NCBI GenBank assembly: GCA_963930775.1
Contig: OZ005689.1
Location: 23,186,058-23,250,057 of the forward strand
Source of the DNA: Cliona cf. orientalis
Taxonomy: Eukaryota > Porifera > Demospongiae > Clionaida > Clionaidae
Direction: 5' to 3'
DNA length: 64,000 bases
Part shown: piece by piece, positions 1-11,399 of the stretch
Layout of the letters: each line of letters starts with the position of its first letter
Numbering within the stretch: position 1 is the stretch's first letter
Program-made: the position numbers and the translations under genes
Notes under the pieces: generated by a model
What the model saw: the letters and a program-made list of their open reading frames with translations, nothing else
What the model was told of the DNA's origin: nothing
Database searches by the model: none

Positions 1-411
1 TGGGGTACTTTTAGATCTATCCTTACTTTGATCGCTGTTAGTGGACCCCGTTTGGTGAGTAGTGCGATGTCGATCTTGCAGACGCCCGGATCGCCGAGTG
101 TTGCGGCGTGTAGGATGAGGTGGTTGTCTCGAATGGCTGGGTTGCTGTGCTGCAGCAGAGGCGTAGGTCTTCTCGCTTTGCGAAATAAGTTCTAGCTCTT
201 TTCCTTGCTTGATAATCGTTTCTTTTGCTTCCACGAGTTCTACCTTCAAAGACGCTACCTCAGATTGGAGTTGCTGAATAATAGCAAGGCTCGTCTTCAT
301 GCGGCACCATTGGCAGATGAAGGGGGCGCTGCCATTAGTAAGTTCTTCGTAATACCGTTTGGTAACACCAGCGCAGTACCGATGGACGTCGCATCCACAG
401 CTTTCAACCAT
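1..411 (-). CDS. PHD-finger/coiled-coil ORF1-like fragment of a non-LTR retrotransposon (partial)
   Basis: A frame on the minus strand stays open from an ATG at 411 to the window edge (137 codons), with an in-frame TAA just upstream of the ATG. It begins with C-x-C, an H-x-x-C (HRYC) and then C-x-x-C (CQWC), the second half of a PHD/RING-like zinc finger. A heptad-like segment rich in E, K, L and Q follows, then a basic S/R/T-rich tail. Finger plus coiled coil plus basic tail is typical of ORF1 proteins of CR1/L2-like non-LTR retrotransposons, which bind RNA. The first zinc ligands are missing, so the 5' part is lost or lies in another exon. No reverse transcriptase is visible in the window. 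A host PHD protein is the alternative. Confidence 0.45.
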   Translation of the reverse strand, partial: MVESCGCDVHRYCAGVTKRYYEELTNGSAPFICQWCRMKTSLAIIQQLQSEVASLKVELVEAKETIIKQGKELELISQSEKTYASAAAQQPSHSRQPPHPTRRNTRRSGRLQDRHRTTHQTGSTNSDQSKDRSKSTP

Positions 412-427
412 GGTTTACCTCACTCAG

Positions 428-834
428 AGTGATAAGGGAAAAGGAAGAAGAGGCATACAGGCATTTTATGGATTTTCTTGAGGAGTGCGACAGCTGTACA
501 TGTAAGTATAATACAGTTTCTGAACGCATGCAGGGATTACATGAGGGTTCTATGTATGTAATATAACTGTCATAATGATAATATAGGCTCTACTCCTGCC
601 AGTGATACTGTTCAACTAAAGGACAATCTGATTTTTGCAACTGGCTGTGATAAACTCCCACCTAGTGGCCTTCATCCAACTCCATCCTTACTCTTCTATG
701 ATGGATCTCTACCACTCGCCTCTACATACAACAATGAGCTGACACTTCCTACCACTCATGATACCTATTATGAATTCTCTCGAGCCTTTGTTGAGGGAGT
801 ATTGGGTTGTGGAGGCCTCTTTGGACAATCCTAA
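428..834 (+). CDS. C-terminal exons of a HECT-type E3 ubiquitin ligase-like protein, active-site Cys replaced by Tyr
   Basis: Two exons fit together: 428-501 (acceptor CTCACTCAG, donor T|GTAAGT) and 587-834 (acceptor ATATAG, stop TAA). The split codon TGC restores one frame. The product ends with the HECT C-lobe pattern: FATGCDKLPP, then LPLAST-Y-NNELTLPT, then YYEFSRAFVEGV and a short tail. In HECT ligases the residue after ST in ST-C-x-x-L-x-L-P is the thioester-forming cysteine. Here codon 727-729 is TAC (Tyr). The upstream acidic stretch (IREKEEEAYRHF) also fits the family. Earlier exons lie outside the window, and the minus-strand ORF1 fragment sits in what would be an intron. It could be a decaying copy of an expanded HECT family or a pseudo-enzyme. 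Confidence 0.6.
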
Positions 835-1605
835 CCCACTCCATCCATCATGACCAGAGTGTGTGGACTTGAATAACACTGCATCAATAGGTAGTTTTAG
901 TTTTGTAGCATTGTTAGGTATGTCATAACAAGCAAGATCATAATTATACCAATCATGCACATCAACATCATTTCTGCATTTTTGTCACCTGCATAAATGC
1001 AGAATCTGATAAGATTTCTATGTTCAATGATCAACTATTACCATCACTGTGACAGAGGTACTACACCAAACAGCATGGGTGCAAGTGCAGTCAGTAGCCA
1101 CACATAAATTGCCAGTATTTTATAGTTTCACTTAGTCTATTGACCTGAGGATGATTAAAGCATCTACTAGTCTAAATGTTTGCAAGTAGAATCAATTATC
1201 CACCAAGAATATTTATATTTAGCTACCTATACTGTAACTGGGAGGGAGAAACGATTCTGAAGATTATGTTTGCATGCATACATGGAAATCTAAGTTCTTC
1301 ATGTCAGACTATTCTGAAACAGAACTTGGGGGCATCTCAAATTCATTTCCACAGGGAACAATGTTGGGAGTGGTGGGTGAAGGATCAGACTCAAGGCAGA
1401 TGTCGAGGCTTCAGCCATGGCTAACATGTAACTCAGATCAGAACGCACATGTGCTTGGCCCGATGACATCATTTATTTAACATTTCATTGATCGATTTTG
1501 GGTTTAATAGACCACTATAGCGCTTATAGTGATTGTTCATGATCTCCAATTTATTTAATTCAATTGGGGGAGGAGGGAGAATAATATGACAATGTACAGA
1601 TAATA
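835..1605. other. Non-coding stretch
   Basis: AT-rich sequence with only short ORFs that lack family motifs or splice context. It may hold the 3' UTR of the HECT-like gene. No repeat or RNA gene recognised. Confidence 0.4.
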
Positions 1606-1914
1606 AGGCCTGAGAAGCAGAGTGGGCTAACCCCTAAAAATTAATTAACTCACATTTCACTGTGTGCATGTTGCTTCCATTGTGTATTACCTATAATATA
1701 CAAAAAGTTTGGCTACACAAACGCAATATCAGTGTCAACACATTAATGCGCAAGGTTAGACTCTCAAGCAGAACGGTGTAAATTGCGATGCCAAAGTGGA
1801 CTAACCCACAACTGACCAATCAGTGATCTCCATTTTCATGACGTCATCAAAGTCCATATGCTGCAGCGCTTGGTCTTTCTGGCTTTCTCAGAATCTGTCT
1901 TGTGTTCAGTGATC

Positions 1915-4900
1915 ATGGCAGCTAGGTATGATACTGAAGCTAAGATACGGTTGCTAGACTCCAGTTTTGAGGGTGATGACATTGGCAGCGATGATGGTTC
2001 GATGACCGATCATGACCAGGCTGGGCTGGAAGAGATTGATGACAATAGTGGTTCTACAACTGTAATAGGTTCGAGCGAGCATAGCGAGGAGAACGATGAT
2101 GAAAATGACAGTGGTGGTGATAGTTCTGAAGGTAATGAAAATGCTGAAGTAAATGCAGAGGAGAATGAAGGAGATGAAGAGAGTTGTGGTTCTGAGAATG
2201 AGTTGGAGCAAGAAGCCACAACCCCCAAAAACAGGAAAAGAGTGAGACGGCCTCAGGCTTGGAAGAGACTAAAACGTTCAAGACTCAGAAATAGTGGACA
2301 TCTCAACAGCAGGAAAGAAGGTATGCTAGTGCTAGCTCAAGTACCGTATCCGATCTAATTAACGTGCCATGAAAAAATAATTACTAGTGCTGGGTGGTGT
2401 GCCATTAGAGAGTGAAATTATCCTTCGCGACCAGGTGGTGTGCAAAATTTGTACACAAAAGTATAGAGACACGTGGGTGGGCGCATTTAAATAGAGCATG
2501 AAAATTGCACTTCAGGCCGATGTGGCGCATCTATTAGAGGCGCGTTAATTAGATCGGATACGGTATGAGCTAGGATACCACTTTATTAAGGACACTATCT
2601 AGTGTATCAGCTATATTAGTGCCACTCCAAATTAATCATTAGTTTCTGGTCACCCGCCTGCATGATATTTTGAAAAGCCAGTTTATGAGGACTATAATGA
2701 TATTCATAGAAAAGATGACATAAAATTACACGTATTGAGTCATCATAAAACATTATGATACTCGGGAGATCTCGATCTCAAATTCATTGCCTTGCTGCAC
2801 ATGGTGAATCGAATACTCTAAACTTCACTGTGTCACATCAGTTCGTCATCCTGCATTCTGTTGACTTGCCAGTGTACTTCAACAGCTCATAGCTAGCTGA
2901 TATGATCTGACAGGCTATTGTTTGCACTCGAGATTTGCTGACCATGCATTTGTGGTATAATTTAAGTACTTCCTCTTCCTGTCTTAATTTAATTAGTCAT
3001 AGTCCTAACCACCGCCGCCCGCATGTACTTGAGACAACTGGTGTGACCAGAAACTAATGATTGACTTGGAGTGGCCTTAGTGTGTCCTAGAAACTACCCC
3101 TGAAATGAAGACACCACACTAATCAGGATACCTTTAGCTGTACATCTCAGTGGTGTCCATAATAGAGGTACCACGCATTTCTACCTCTTTCCCTTACCTC
3201 ACAATCGTTCATTTTCTCTACCTATAGGTGCCAGCACGAGTAATGGACGAGAGACCATGTAATTGCCGCCGTCAGTGTTACAGCAAAGTCCCTTCGGAGC
3301 AACGAAAGAAACTTTTTGATGGTTTCTGGTCGTCGGGAAACTTTGATGTCCAGAATGCTTACATCTGTGGGTGTATCAAGACCTCAGAAGTAGCTCGGCG
3401 TTACACATCTCATGGTAGCGACTCACGTAGGTCTCATTCCCGAGTATACTATGTTCAAAACGGAGCCATATCTACCAGGGTCTGTAAGGTAGCATTCTTA
3501 CGGATACATGGCGTGTCTGACGGTCGTGTCAGTCGTGCTCTTCAAGCCCAAGAACTAGTAGGTGGGTCACCGTCCTCAGATAAGCGAGGAAAGCATGAGC
3601 CAAAAAATAAAACAAAGAAAGATGACCTTGATTTTGTTAAAGCACACATCAACTCATTCCCGAAATACAAGTCACACTACTCCAGAGCAGATAATCCACA
3701 CAAGCAATTTTTGTCGCCAGACCTCAGTGTTGAGAAGATGTACCGTCTGTACAAACAGAAATGTCAGGATGAATCCAAACCGACTGTATCAGCATGTGTG
3801 TACCGTAGAACATTCAATGAAAGTTTCAACTTATCATTTGGCAAGTAAGTGCTAATTTTATTACATGTACATGTACATGCTACACATTTCTACATACTTT
3901 CCCTCTCTTCTTTCATACCCTCCCTAAATCCTACCATTCTCTCTCTCTCTCTCTCTCTCAGCAATACTAAAATTATACACATTTTGCATTCTTCTCACAC
4001 AGTCCTAAATCCGACACGTGTAAAGTGTGTCATTCTATGAAGACAGCCATTGAGGCAGAGAGTAATTCAGCAAGGAAGGAATCACTGAAGCTCGAGTAGG
4101 AATTACACAAGATTAAAGTTGACAGAGGATATCAGTCTCTCAAAGAGGATACAGCGTCTGCAAAGCTGCACTCTGACACCGAGATGCTGACATTCGATCT
4201 CGAGTAGTCACTTCCAACTCCTGTACTGACCACAGGTATTGTGTATTACAAAAGGCAGCTGTGGACGTACAACCTGGGAATCCACAACGCAGCAACTAAC
4301 GTTGGACGCATGCATATGTGGAACAAAAGTATTGCTTCTAGAGGATCACACGAAGTAGGATCATGCCTTCTATCACACATTCGAGAGATGCATACTTCCG
4401 CAACTAAACTCGTGGTGTATAGTGACGCTTGTGGAGGACAAAATAGAAACATCAATCTGGTGTGTATGTGGATGCATGTTGTGGCTAGTAATGACTATCC
4501 GTTCACCACTGTTGACCATAAGTTTATGGTGTCTGGCCACTCATATTTGCCAAACGATCGTGACTTTGGCAGCATAGAGACTACCAGTAAAAAGTGTGAG
4601 TGTATCTATGTGCCTGCTGATTGGGAGCGTGTGGTGAAAGAGTCCCGACGCAAGAATCCCTTTTCTGTCACGAGTATGAAAAGGAAAGACTTCGTTTCTC
4701 TCCAGCCACTAAAAAAAGCCATTGTGAACCGGAAGGTGAACACAGCTCGTGGAAAAGTCTCGTGGCTTGATAGAAGTGGATAAATGTCCGCAAGGATCAC
4801 CCATTTCAATATCATTATCGGTATTCACACAATGACCTCGAGGCATGGAAAACGGTCAATGTCAAGCGTGCTACAAAAGGAAGACCTGACTTTGGGAAGA

Positions 4901-5050
4901 TCAAGTTACCCCATCTTTATGCTAAAAATCAAACTTGACGATCTGATGCAGCTGCTGAGTAATGTCCCTCCCATTCACCACGACTTCTTTCAACAGTTGG
5001 TTGGGAAAGAATTGGATATTGATAGCAGTGAAGCTGAAGTCAGAAAGTGA
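1915..5050 (+). pseudogene. Decayed DUF7869-like (SDACGGQN) transposase-like gene
   Basis: Exon 1 (1915-2320, a longer ATG at 1858 possible) is acidic with a basic end (KNRKRVRR). Exon 2 (about 3235-3844) carries a Cys-rich start (CNCRRQC), VCKVAFLRIHGVS and a GGSP/KRGKH segment. The last exon (from about 4004) has CKVCH, a coiled stretch, KRQLWTYNLGIH, the hallmark YSDACGGQNRN and GHSYLPNDRDFG. This order matches a widespread invertebrate family carrying a DUF7869-type domain, which I infer to be a DDE-like transposase; its superfamily is not established here. Two in-frame TAG codons (4097-4099, 4205-4207), both in CTCGAGTAG, and two frameshifts (about 4780 and 4935) disable it. It lies between matching inverted repeats. 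Confidence 0.75.
3937..3960. repeat. (CT)n microsatellite in an intron
   Basis: CTCTCT run inside the intron between the second and last exons of the CGGQN-type gene. It partly overlaps the pyrimidine-rich part of that intron. Confidence 0.8.
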
Positions 5051-5360
5051 ATCAGAAGAGGACTAGCTATTGTACTATAATTGAACTGCAATGTTGAAGT
5101 AGCTACCCAAACTTCAGTGTAAACCTTTTTTTATTTTTCGTTTTTGCTGTTGATGCTTGTAATGAGCCCACAACCTTCACATTTCATTGAGCATAATTAT
5201 AATTTTGGCCATCAGGAAGACAACTAATGTACTCTAAATTGGGTGTGTGGCATTGGTTTACCTCAATTTGTAGTGTAGAATTTAATATGCAGTGCTAACT
5301 TCAAACAGTTATATCTGAACTTTATGCCTGTGAGGTTAACCCACTCTGCTTCTCAGGCCT

Positions 5361-6290
5361 TCTACCTATTATTATTAATGATTGATAGAGTGAGCATAAT
5401 TATTAAACTTGTTAAGATGATACATGGTGACATCAATAGATAGCTTACATGCATTGGATCTAACTGCAAGTTTGGGATTAATTGTTAAAGTTTCGTATGT
5501 TCAACATAGACAGTCCCTGCAGACAGAAAAAATAATTATAATTGAATAGGAATAAGACACTGTAGTCTGAGGTACCTGGCTTGCAGGTGGTAATGTGGTG
5601 GACTAATTAAGAGGGTCATGGTTTGATCCTAAGTAGCTGTATAGCATGTACATTGCGTTGACTACATGTTATGCACTCAGTAACAATTTACTTTTTTGCG
5701 GTTATTAATTATGAGTAATTACGATGAAACCTATGGTGTAATCTATGAGGTAATTATGAGAAAATTCGGAGCCTCGATGGAGCCCTTCTGGGACTTGAAC
5801 TTCAGTAAAATATGTAGAGTATCTTGCGCGTGTATCCAGCGAATACCTTACAAGCAGCGTGTTGCCTTCTCTGACGAGCAGCAAGGGCCAAACTTCACGC
5901 GTTCTCTAGGCTGACGTAATCCCATGGATACAATATAAATAGCCCTGCGCTATAATATAGCATGCACCATGAGCAGCGTGCTGCCTGACCAATCTAGTTG
6001 TACTGCGCTGTTGAGTTCTTAGCTTTGAAAATTTTCACTATCGAGGTCCAGAGACACTCAGATTCCCGATGATCCGAGGCTAGTCTGCGACCAAGGTGCT
6101 GGCATCGTACAGTGAAGTGAACCCACTATATTGACAACCTTTACCACATACACCATACACCATACACCATTTCCACTATGCACCTACTGAGTGCATGCAT
6201 GGTTAAGTTTCATATTAAGATTGACTATGGGTTAATCAAAAGCATAACAGTTACTGAGTATGTTCATCGTAGGGAACATTTGGCTTCTAA
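5361..6290. other. Intergenic region with a possible tRNA-derived (Pol III) segment
   Basis: No credible gene. At about 5575-5640 there is a TGGCTTGCAGGTGG block (A-box-like) and, about 45 bases on, GGTTTGATCC (B-box-like). The spacing resembles a tRNA-derived SINE head. Near 6145-6170 there is a short CATACACCAT repeat. Confidence 0.25.
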
Positions 6291-6294
6291 TTAA

Positions 6295-7275
6295 GGTACC
6301 ATTAAATTGCGTGGGCGTGAGGTGGGGAATATGACACCTAAACCACATCAAAGTCATAAGTGAGGTGCATGCTGTGTAACCACGCCCTTTTAATTGCCCA
6401 GGTCTCAGGGGTGTGGCTGCTAGAGCCGGAAGTGTTCATTTAATATCCTCAATGGACCGGAAGCCGAGCCAGAAGGGAGGGGCCAGGCCACGCCCAAAAC
6501 GGCACCACCCTGTGCCTCAAGGACCACCATTCTCAATCACCGGATGTTCACTGGAAGCCCATAATCAATCCCAATTAAAATACACAGCTTCCTCAAGGCC
6601 AAAATACACATAAACACTTCAAGGCCGTTCTGCCACACCGCCCACGCAAGAGCTCACCTCATTTCCTGTGTGGGCGGGGTAACAACACGTCATCGCAACC
6701 ACATCTGCTTCAAACCATCGTCAGCTTCTGTCCAGCCGTACGGTACCCTCGATCGCACCCTCATTAACTGACATGGCCTCACCTTTGACCTCCTGCCACG
6801 CCCCCAAAGCCTCCTCGTGGGGTTCAAAGGTCACCACCGCTTCCGGGATACGCCCACCTATCGCCGCAGCCAAGTCCCAGGCGCCGATGTCCAAGCACTG
6901 GCCCGTGAAGTCATGCCCAATCGGAAGCAACAAAACCTGCATTAACGCACACGCACACACTCCACACAGTGCCAGGAACACGCCCCACATGCTTAATTAG
7001 GCCTAATTAGCATTTTTATTTTTTTTTTTAAGTCGTTGCAGTTAATAGTTAAGAAAGAATGCTTTGATCTTGCTTTGATGTGGGCAATTACCGGTCTTTT
7101 CTTCAGGGGCCACTTCCGGTCGCTAATTACAAGCGCATAATCATCCCTGGCCGATTCTGGACACGCCCACCTTCGACCAAAAGCATTCGTATGGCTTCTT
7201 TGGCCACGCCCCTTCACAATTCGCTAATTGAATTAGCCAATCCTCACGCTCACGCCCACGCAATTTAATGGTACC
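6295..7275. mobile_element. TTAA-flanked non-autonomous TIR element (MITE-like), 981 bp
   Basis: Both ends read GGTACCATTAAATTGCGTGG followed by GCGTGAG, inward from TTAA at 6291-6294 and 7276-7279. TTAA duplications are used by piggyBac and Kolobok superfamilies. The interior is GC-richer than its surroundings, contains no transposase and includes a signal-peptide-like ORF on the minus strand. The 3' part of the element (from 6390) recurs at 8754-9639 because of the tandem duplication. Confidence 0.8.
6721..6990 (-). CDS. Short signal-peptide-like ORF carried in the TTAA element (copy 1)
   Basis: An 89-codon ATG-started frame begins with a hydrophobic leader rich in Cys, Leu and Val (MWGVFLALCGVCACALMQVL) and continues with IGAWDLAAAIGGRIPEAVV. 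It could be a captured exon of a secreted or membrane protein. I recognise no family, and a chance ORF in GC-rich DNA is equally possible. An identical ORF occurs in the second duplication copy. Confidence 0.2.
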   Translation of the reverse strand: MWGVFLALCGVCACALMQVLLLPIGHDFTGQCLDIGAWDLAAAIGGRIPEAVVTFEPHEEALGAWQEVKGEAMSVNEGAIEGTVRLDRS

Positions 7276-8753
7276 TTAAGCTGAAATAGGGATTTTCCAC
7301 AAATTGAAATGCAATAGGATACTTAATAACCAAGACACACATACAGACGCACAAACACACACACACAGAGTTGCTTTTCTGGGGCTTGTGCCCTGGTAGG
7401 CTCTGGTGTAGCTACAACACTGCTGTTTGTGTCATGGAGAGAGAGAGATAGCTCACCATACATGGCAGAGGATATTAAGGCCACACATAACTTTGCATGG
7501 CCTAAAAGGGAGTGACTAGTAGACCTCATGGTGAGGGATCTGCAATGTGACTAAAAGACCACTACATACAAGGGTAGCCTCGTTCCCAGGCCCAACCTCC
7601 CTTCTTTTTAATGTTGCTACAAGGGTACAAGACTCTGCCTGAGTCATATTCAAGAGTTTGACCACTCTGCACTGAATACCGTAATTGTAGAGAAAGAGAG
7701 CTCACCATTAGTGGAAAGAAGTCTCGCACGTCCAGCCAATTTGAGGATCAAACGCCTAGGGACAACATGAGGGAGCAGCGAGGTACTAGGTATAGCTCAC
7801 ATATCACTTCCACCCTTCACCTGCATTCTGAATGACCTTTACCAACTCGGGTACAAAGGTGATGTGTAAAGTTCAAAGATTGCACAAGATGCCCTAACTC
7901 GCACGCACTAGTTCCAGAATTTGCAGAAAGTTAGCCTCTTCAGAGTAACAGCTATTACAGGCTGAGCTATCTCGACTTGCCCCCGCCCCCCCTCCCCAAA
8001 TATTTTGCTTGATTTACAAGAAATGATTTTTGACACTGATGGCACTCCATAGATGTGCGCATGCACAGATAGACAGGGCAGGGCTGGGTTAATGTACGCA
8101 TGCGCAAATGGTAGGGGCGGGGCTGAAAGTGTAACCTTTGACCTTAAAATAGGCGGCCCGCGGTGGATACGAACCAGGTCTATTCTGGTTGTCAAGAACG
8201 CTAAAGATGTTCAGCGAACGTTAAGCGGCTAAAATAGAATTATATGAGCAGACTGTCCAACCTACTCAGCATGTCAAAGTGGGACACCTTTAGTAATTTA
8301 TGTCATATGTGAAGTGGTATGCGTAATATCTTGCACTAGCTAATAATTATTATTTATATATCATCTGATTCAAGTATTACTGTATCAGTGCCTCCTATCT
8401 TTCAGTATAAAATTTAATATTCCCATATTCAGTATTATTTTTGCATGCATATTCTTAGTACTTTATATAGAGCTCCATACAATATGATGCATGTACTAAG
8501 TTTTCAGTATTTTTGATATTCTATCAGTATTTAAATTTTATGGTCAGAATCGGATGATTCAGTAAAAATACTGACAACTCCGTATACTAGGAGGCACTTC
8601 TGTATGAACCATGCAGAAGAAAACTAACACATTTTCTTGGATTTCGTCGCAGAAGGCTGCTCTGATGTTGTGGCAGAACGTTTAGACGCCTGCTAATTTA
8701 CATGGAAGGCTTGCGTCGGTACGGGGTCGCCACCCCCCCCCAGTACAATATGG

Positions 8754-9639
8754 TTAATTGCCCAGGTCTCAGGGGTGTGGCTGCTAGAGCCGGAAGTGTT
8801 CATTTAATATCCTCAATGGACCGGAAGCCGAGCCAGAAGGGAGGGGCCAGGCCACGCCCAAAACGGCACCACCCTGTGCCTCAAGGACCACCATTCTCAA
8901 TCACCGGATGTTCACTGGAAGCCCATAATCAATCCCAATTAAAATACACAGCTTCCTCAAGGCCAAAATACACATAAACACTTCAAGGCCGTTCTGCCAC
9001 ACCGCCCACGCAAGAGCTCACCTCATTTCCTGTGTGGGCGGGGTAACAACACGTCATCGCAACCACATCTGCTTCAAACCATCGTCAGCTTCTGTCCAGC
9101 CGTACGGTACCCTCGATCGCACCCTCATTAACTGACATGGCCTCACCTTTGACCTCCTGCCACGCCCCCAAAGCCTCCTCGTGGGGTTCAAAGGTCACCA
9201 CCGCTTCCGGGATACGCCCACCTATCGCCGCAGCCAAGTCCCAGGCGCCGATGTCCAAGCACTGGCCCGTGAAGTCATGCCCAATCGGAAGCAACAAAAC
9301 CTGCATTAACGCACACGCACACACTCCACACAGTGCCAGGAACACGCCCCACATGCTTAATTAGGCCTAATTAGCATTTTTATTTTTTTTTTTAAGTCGT
9401 TGCAGTTAATAGTTAAGAAAGAATGCTTTGATCTTGCTTTGATGTGGGCAATTACCGGTCTTTTCTTCAGGGGCCACTTCCGGTCGCTAATTACAAGCGC
9501 ATAATCATCCCTGGCCGATTCTGGACACGCCCACCTTCGACCAAAAGCATTCGTATGGCTTCTTTGGCCACGCCCCTTCACAATTCGCTAATTGAATTAG
9601 CCAATCCTCACGCTCACGCCCACGCAATTTAATGGTACC
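8754..9639. mobile_element. Second, 5'-truncated copy of the TTAA element (part of the tandem duplication)
   Basis: Same sequence as 6390-7275, ending with the same TIR and followed by TTAA (9640-9643). The first 95 bp of the element are absent because the duplication starts inside it. The signal-peptide-like ORF lies at 9085-9354 on the minus strand. Confidence 0.9.
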
Positions 9640-10612
9640 TTAAGCTGAAATAGGGATTTTCCACAAATTGAAATGCAATAGGATACTTAATAACCAAGAC
9701 ACACATACAGACGCACAAACACACACACACAGAGTTGCTTTTCTGGGGCTTGTGCCCTGGTAGGCTCTGGTGTAGCTACAACACTGCTGTTTGTGTCATG
9801 GAGAGAGAGAGATAGCTCACCATACATGGCAGAGGATATTAAGGCCACACATAACTTTGCATGGCCTAAAAGGGAGTGACTAGTAGACCTCATGGTGAGG
9901 GATCTGCAATGTGACTAAAAGACCACTACATACAAGGGTAGCCTCGTTCCCAGGCCCAACCTCCCTTCTTTTTAATGTTGCTACAAGGGTACAAGACTCT
10001 GCCTGAGTCATATTCAAGAGTTTGACCACTCTGCACTGAATACCGTAATTGTAGAGAAAGAGAGCTCACCATTAGTGGAAAGAAGTCTCGCACGTCCAGC
10101 CAATTTGAGGATCAAACGCCTAGGGACAACATGAGGGAGCAGCGAGGTACTAGGTATAGCTCACATATCACTTCCACCCTTCACCTGCATTCTGAATGAC
10201 CTTTACCAACTCGGGTACAAAGGTGATGTGTAAAGTTCAAAGATTGCACAAGATGCCCTAACTCGCACGCACTAGTTCCAGAATTTGCAGAAAGTTAGCC
10301 TCTTCAGAGTAACAGCTATTAAAGGCTGAGCTATCTCGACTTGCCCCCGCCCCCCCTCCCCAAATATTTTGCTTGATTTACAAGAAATGATTTTTGACAC
10401 TGATGGCACTCCATAGATGTGCGCATGCACAGATAGACAGGGCAGGGCTGGGTTAATGTACGCATGCGCAAATGGTAGGGGCGGGGCTGAAAGTGTAACC
10501 TTTGACCTTAAAATAGGCGGCCCGCGGTGGATACGAACCAGGTCTATTCTGGTTGTCAAGAACGCTAAAGATGTTCAGCGAACGTTAAGCGGCTAAAATA
10601 GAATTATATGAG

Positions 10613-11338
10613 CAGACTGTCCAACCTACTCAGCATGTCAAAGTGGGACACCTTTAGTAATTTATGTCATATGTGAAGTGGTATGCGTAATATCTTGCAC
10701 TAGCTAATAATTATTATTTATATATCATCTGATTCAAGTATTACTGTATCAGTGCCTCCTATCTTTCAGTATAAAATTTAATATTCCCATATTCAGTATT
10801 ATTTTTGCATGCATATTCTTAGTACTTTATATAGAGCTCCATACAATATGATGCATGTACTAAGTTTTCAGTATTTTTGATATTCTATCAGTATTTAAAT
10901 TTTATGGTCAGAATCGGATGATTCAGTAAAAATACTGACAACTCCGTATACTAGGAGGCACTTCTGTATGAACCATGCAGAAGAAAACTAACACATTTTC
11001 TTGGATTTCGTCGCAGAAGGCTGCTCTGATGTTGTGGCAGAACGTTTAGACGCCTGCTAATTTACATGGAAGGCTTGCGTCGGTACGGGGTCGCCACCCC
11101 CCCCCAGTACAATATGGTTAATGTTTGCCCCACCTCCTGAGTGCGAACGCTTGCGCGTGCGTAGTCCCGCAAGCCACACCCTTCAATATCTTTCTCGTTT
11201 GATCGAGAGTACCGTATGAATCATAGCTGTGCCTAAAAGCGGGACAAACTGCGTCCCGAGCAAGGTTAGTGTGGGACACGGGACAATTTCTCTGAAAGCG
11301 GGACTGTCCCACTCAAAGCAGGACGGTTGGACAGTCTG
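10613..11338. mobile_element. 726-bp MITE with CAGACTGTCCAACC termini
   Basis: The left end CAGACTGTCCAACC is matched by the inverted GGTTGGACAGTCTG at the right end (14 bp perfect, then partial matches including GTGGGACA). TATGAG lies directly outside both ends (10607-10612 and 11339-11344), a plausible 6-bp target duplication. The first 505 bp are also present at 8249-8753 as part of the tandem duplication. Confidence 0.7.
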
Positions 11339-11399
11339 TATGAGTGGCTTTTTAAGACAATTTGGTGTATACCCACCCACGCACTTTACCGTACCTTAA

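Larger units (their letters stand above)
1606..5360 (+). mobile_element. DNA transposon with 27-bp terminal inverted repeats, CGGQN/DUF7869-like type
   Basis: The left end reads AGGCCTGAGAAGCAGAGTGG and continues GCTAACC (1606-1632). The reverse complement of the right end (5334-5360) is identical over 27 bases except one (GTTAACC). The element is about 3.75 kb and contains one multi-exon transposase-like gene on the plus strand. A clear target-site duplication was not seen, so the exact termini may be off by a base or two. Confidence 0.75.
6390..11117. repeat. Perfect-period tandem duplication, two 2,364-bp copies (6390-8753 and 8754-11117)
   Basis: Everything from 6390 to 8753 is repeated at +2364. 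The copies look almost identical; one difference seen is C/A at about 7957 versus 10321. At both outer edges and the junction the pentamer TTAAT is shared (6390-6394, 8754-8758, 11118-11122), so the breakpoint has 5 bp of microhomology. The unit starts inside one MITE (6295-7275) and ends inside another (10613-11338). It contains no convincing gene. It is either a very recent duplication or an assembly artefact. Confidence 0.95.

Noticed and set aside
8702..8977. 91-codon ORF across the duplication junction
   Set aside because: It is created by joining the two copies; the right half is the same non-coding frame as at 6413-6613.
11118..11380. Overlapping minus-strand ORFs
   Set aside because: They are read through the repeated GGGAC motifs and TIR of a MITE; no domain or splice support.
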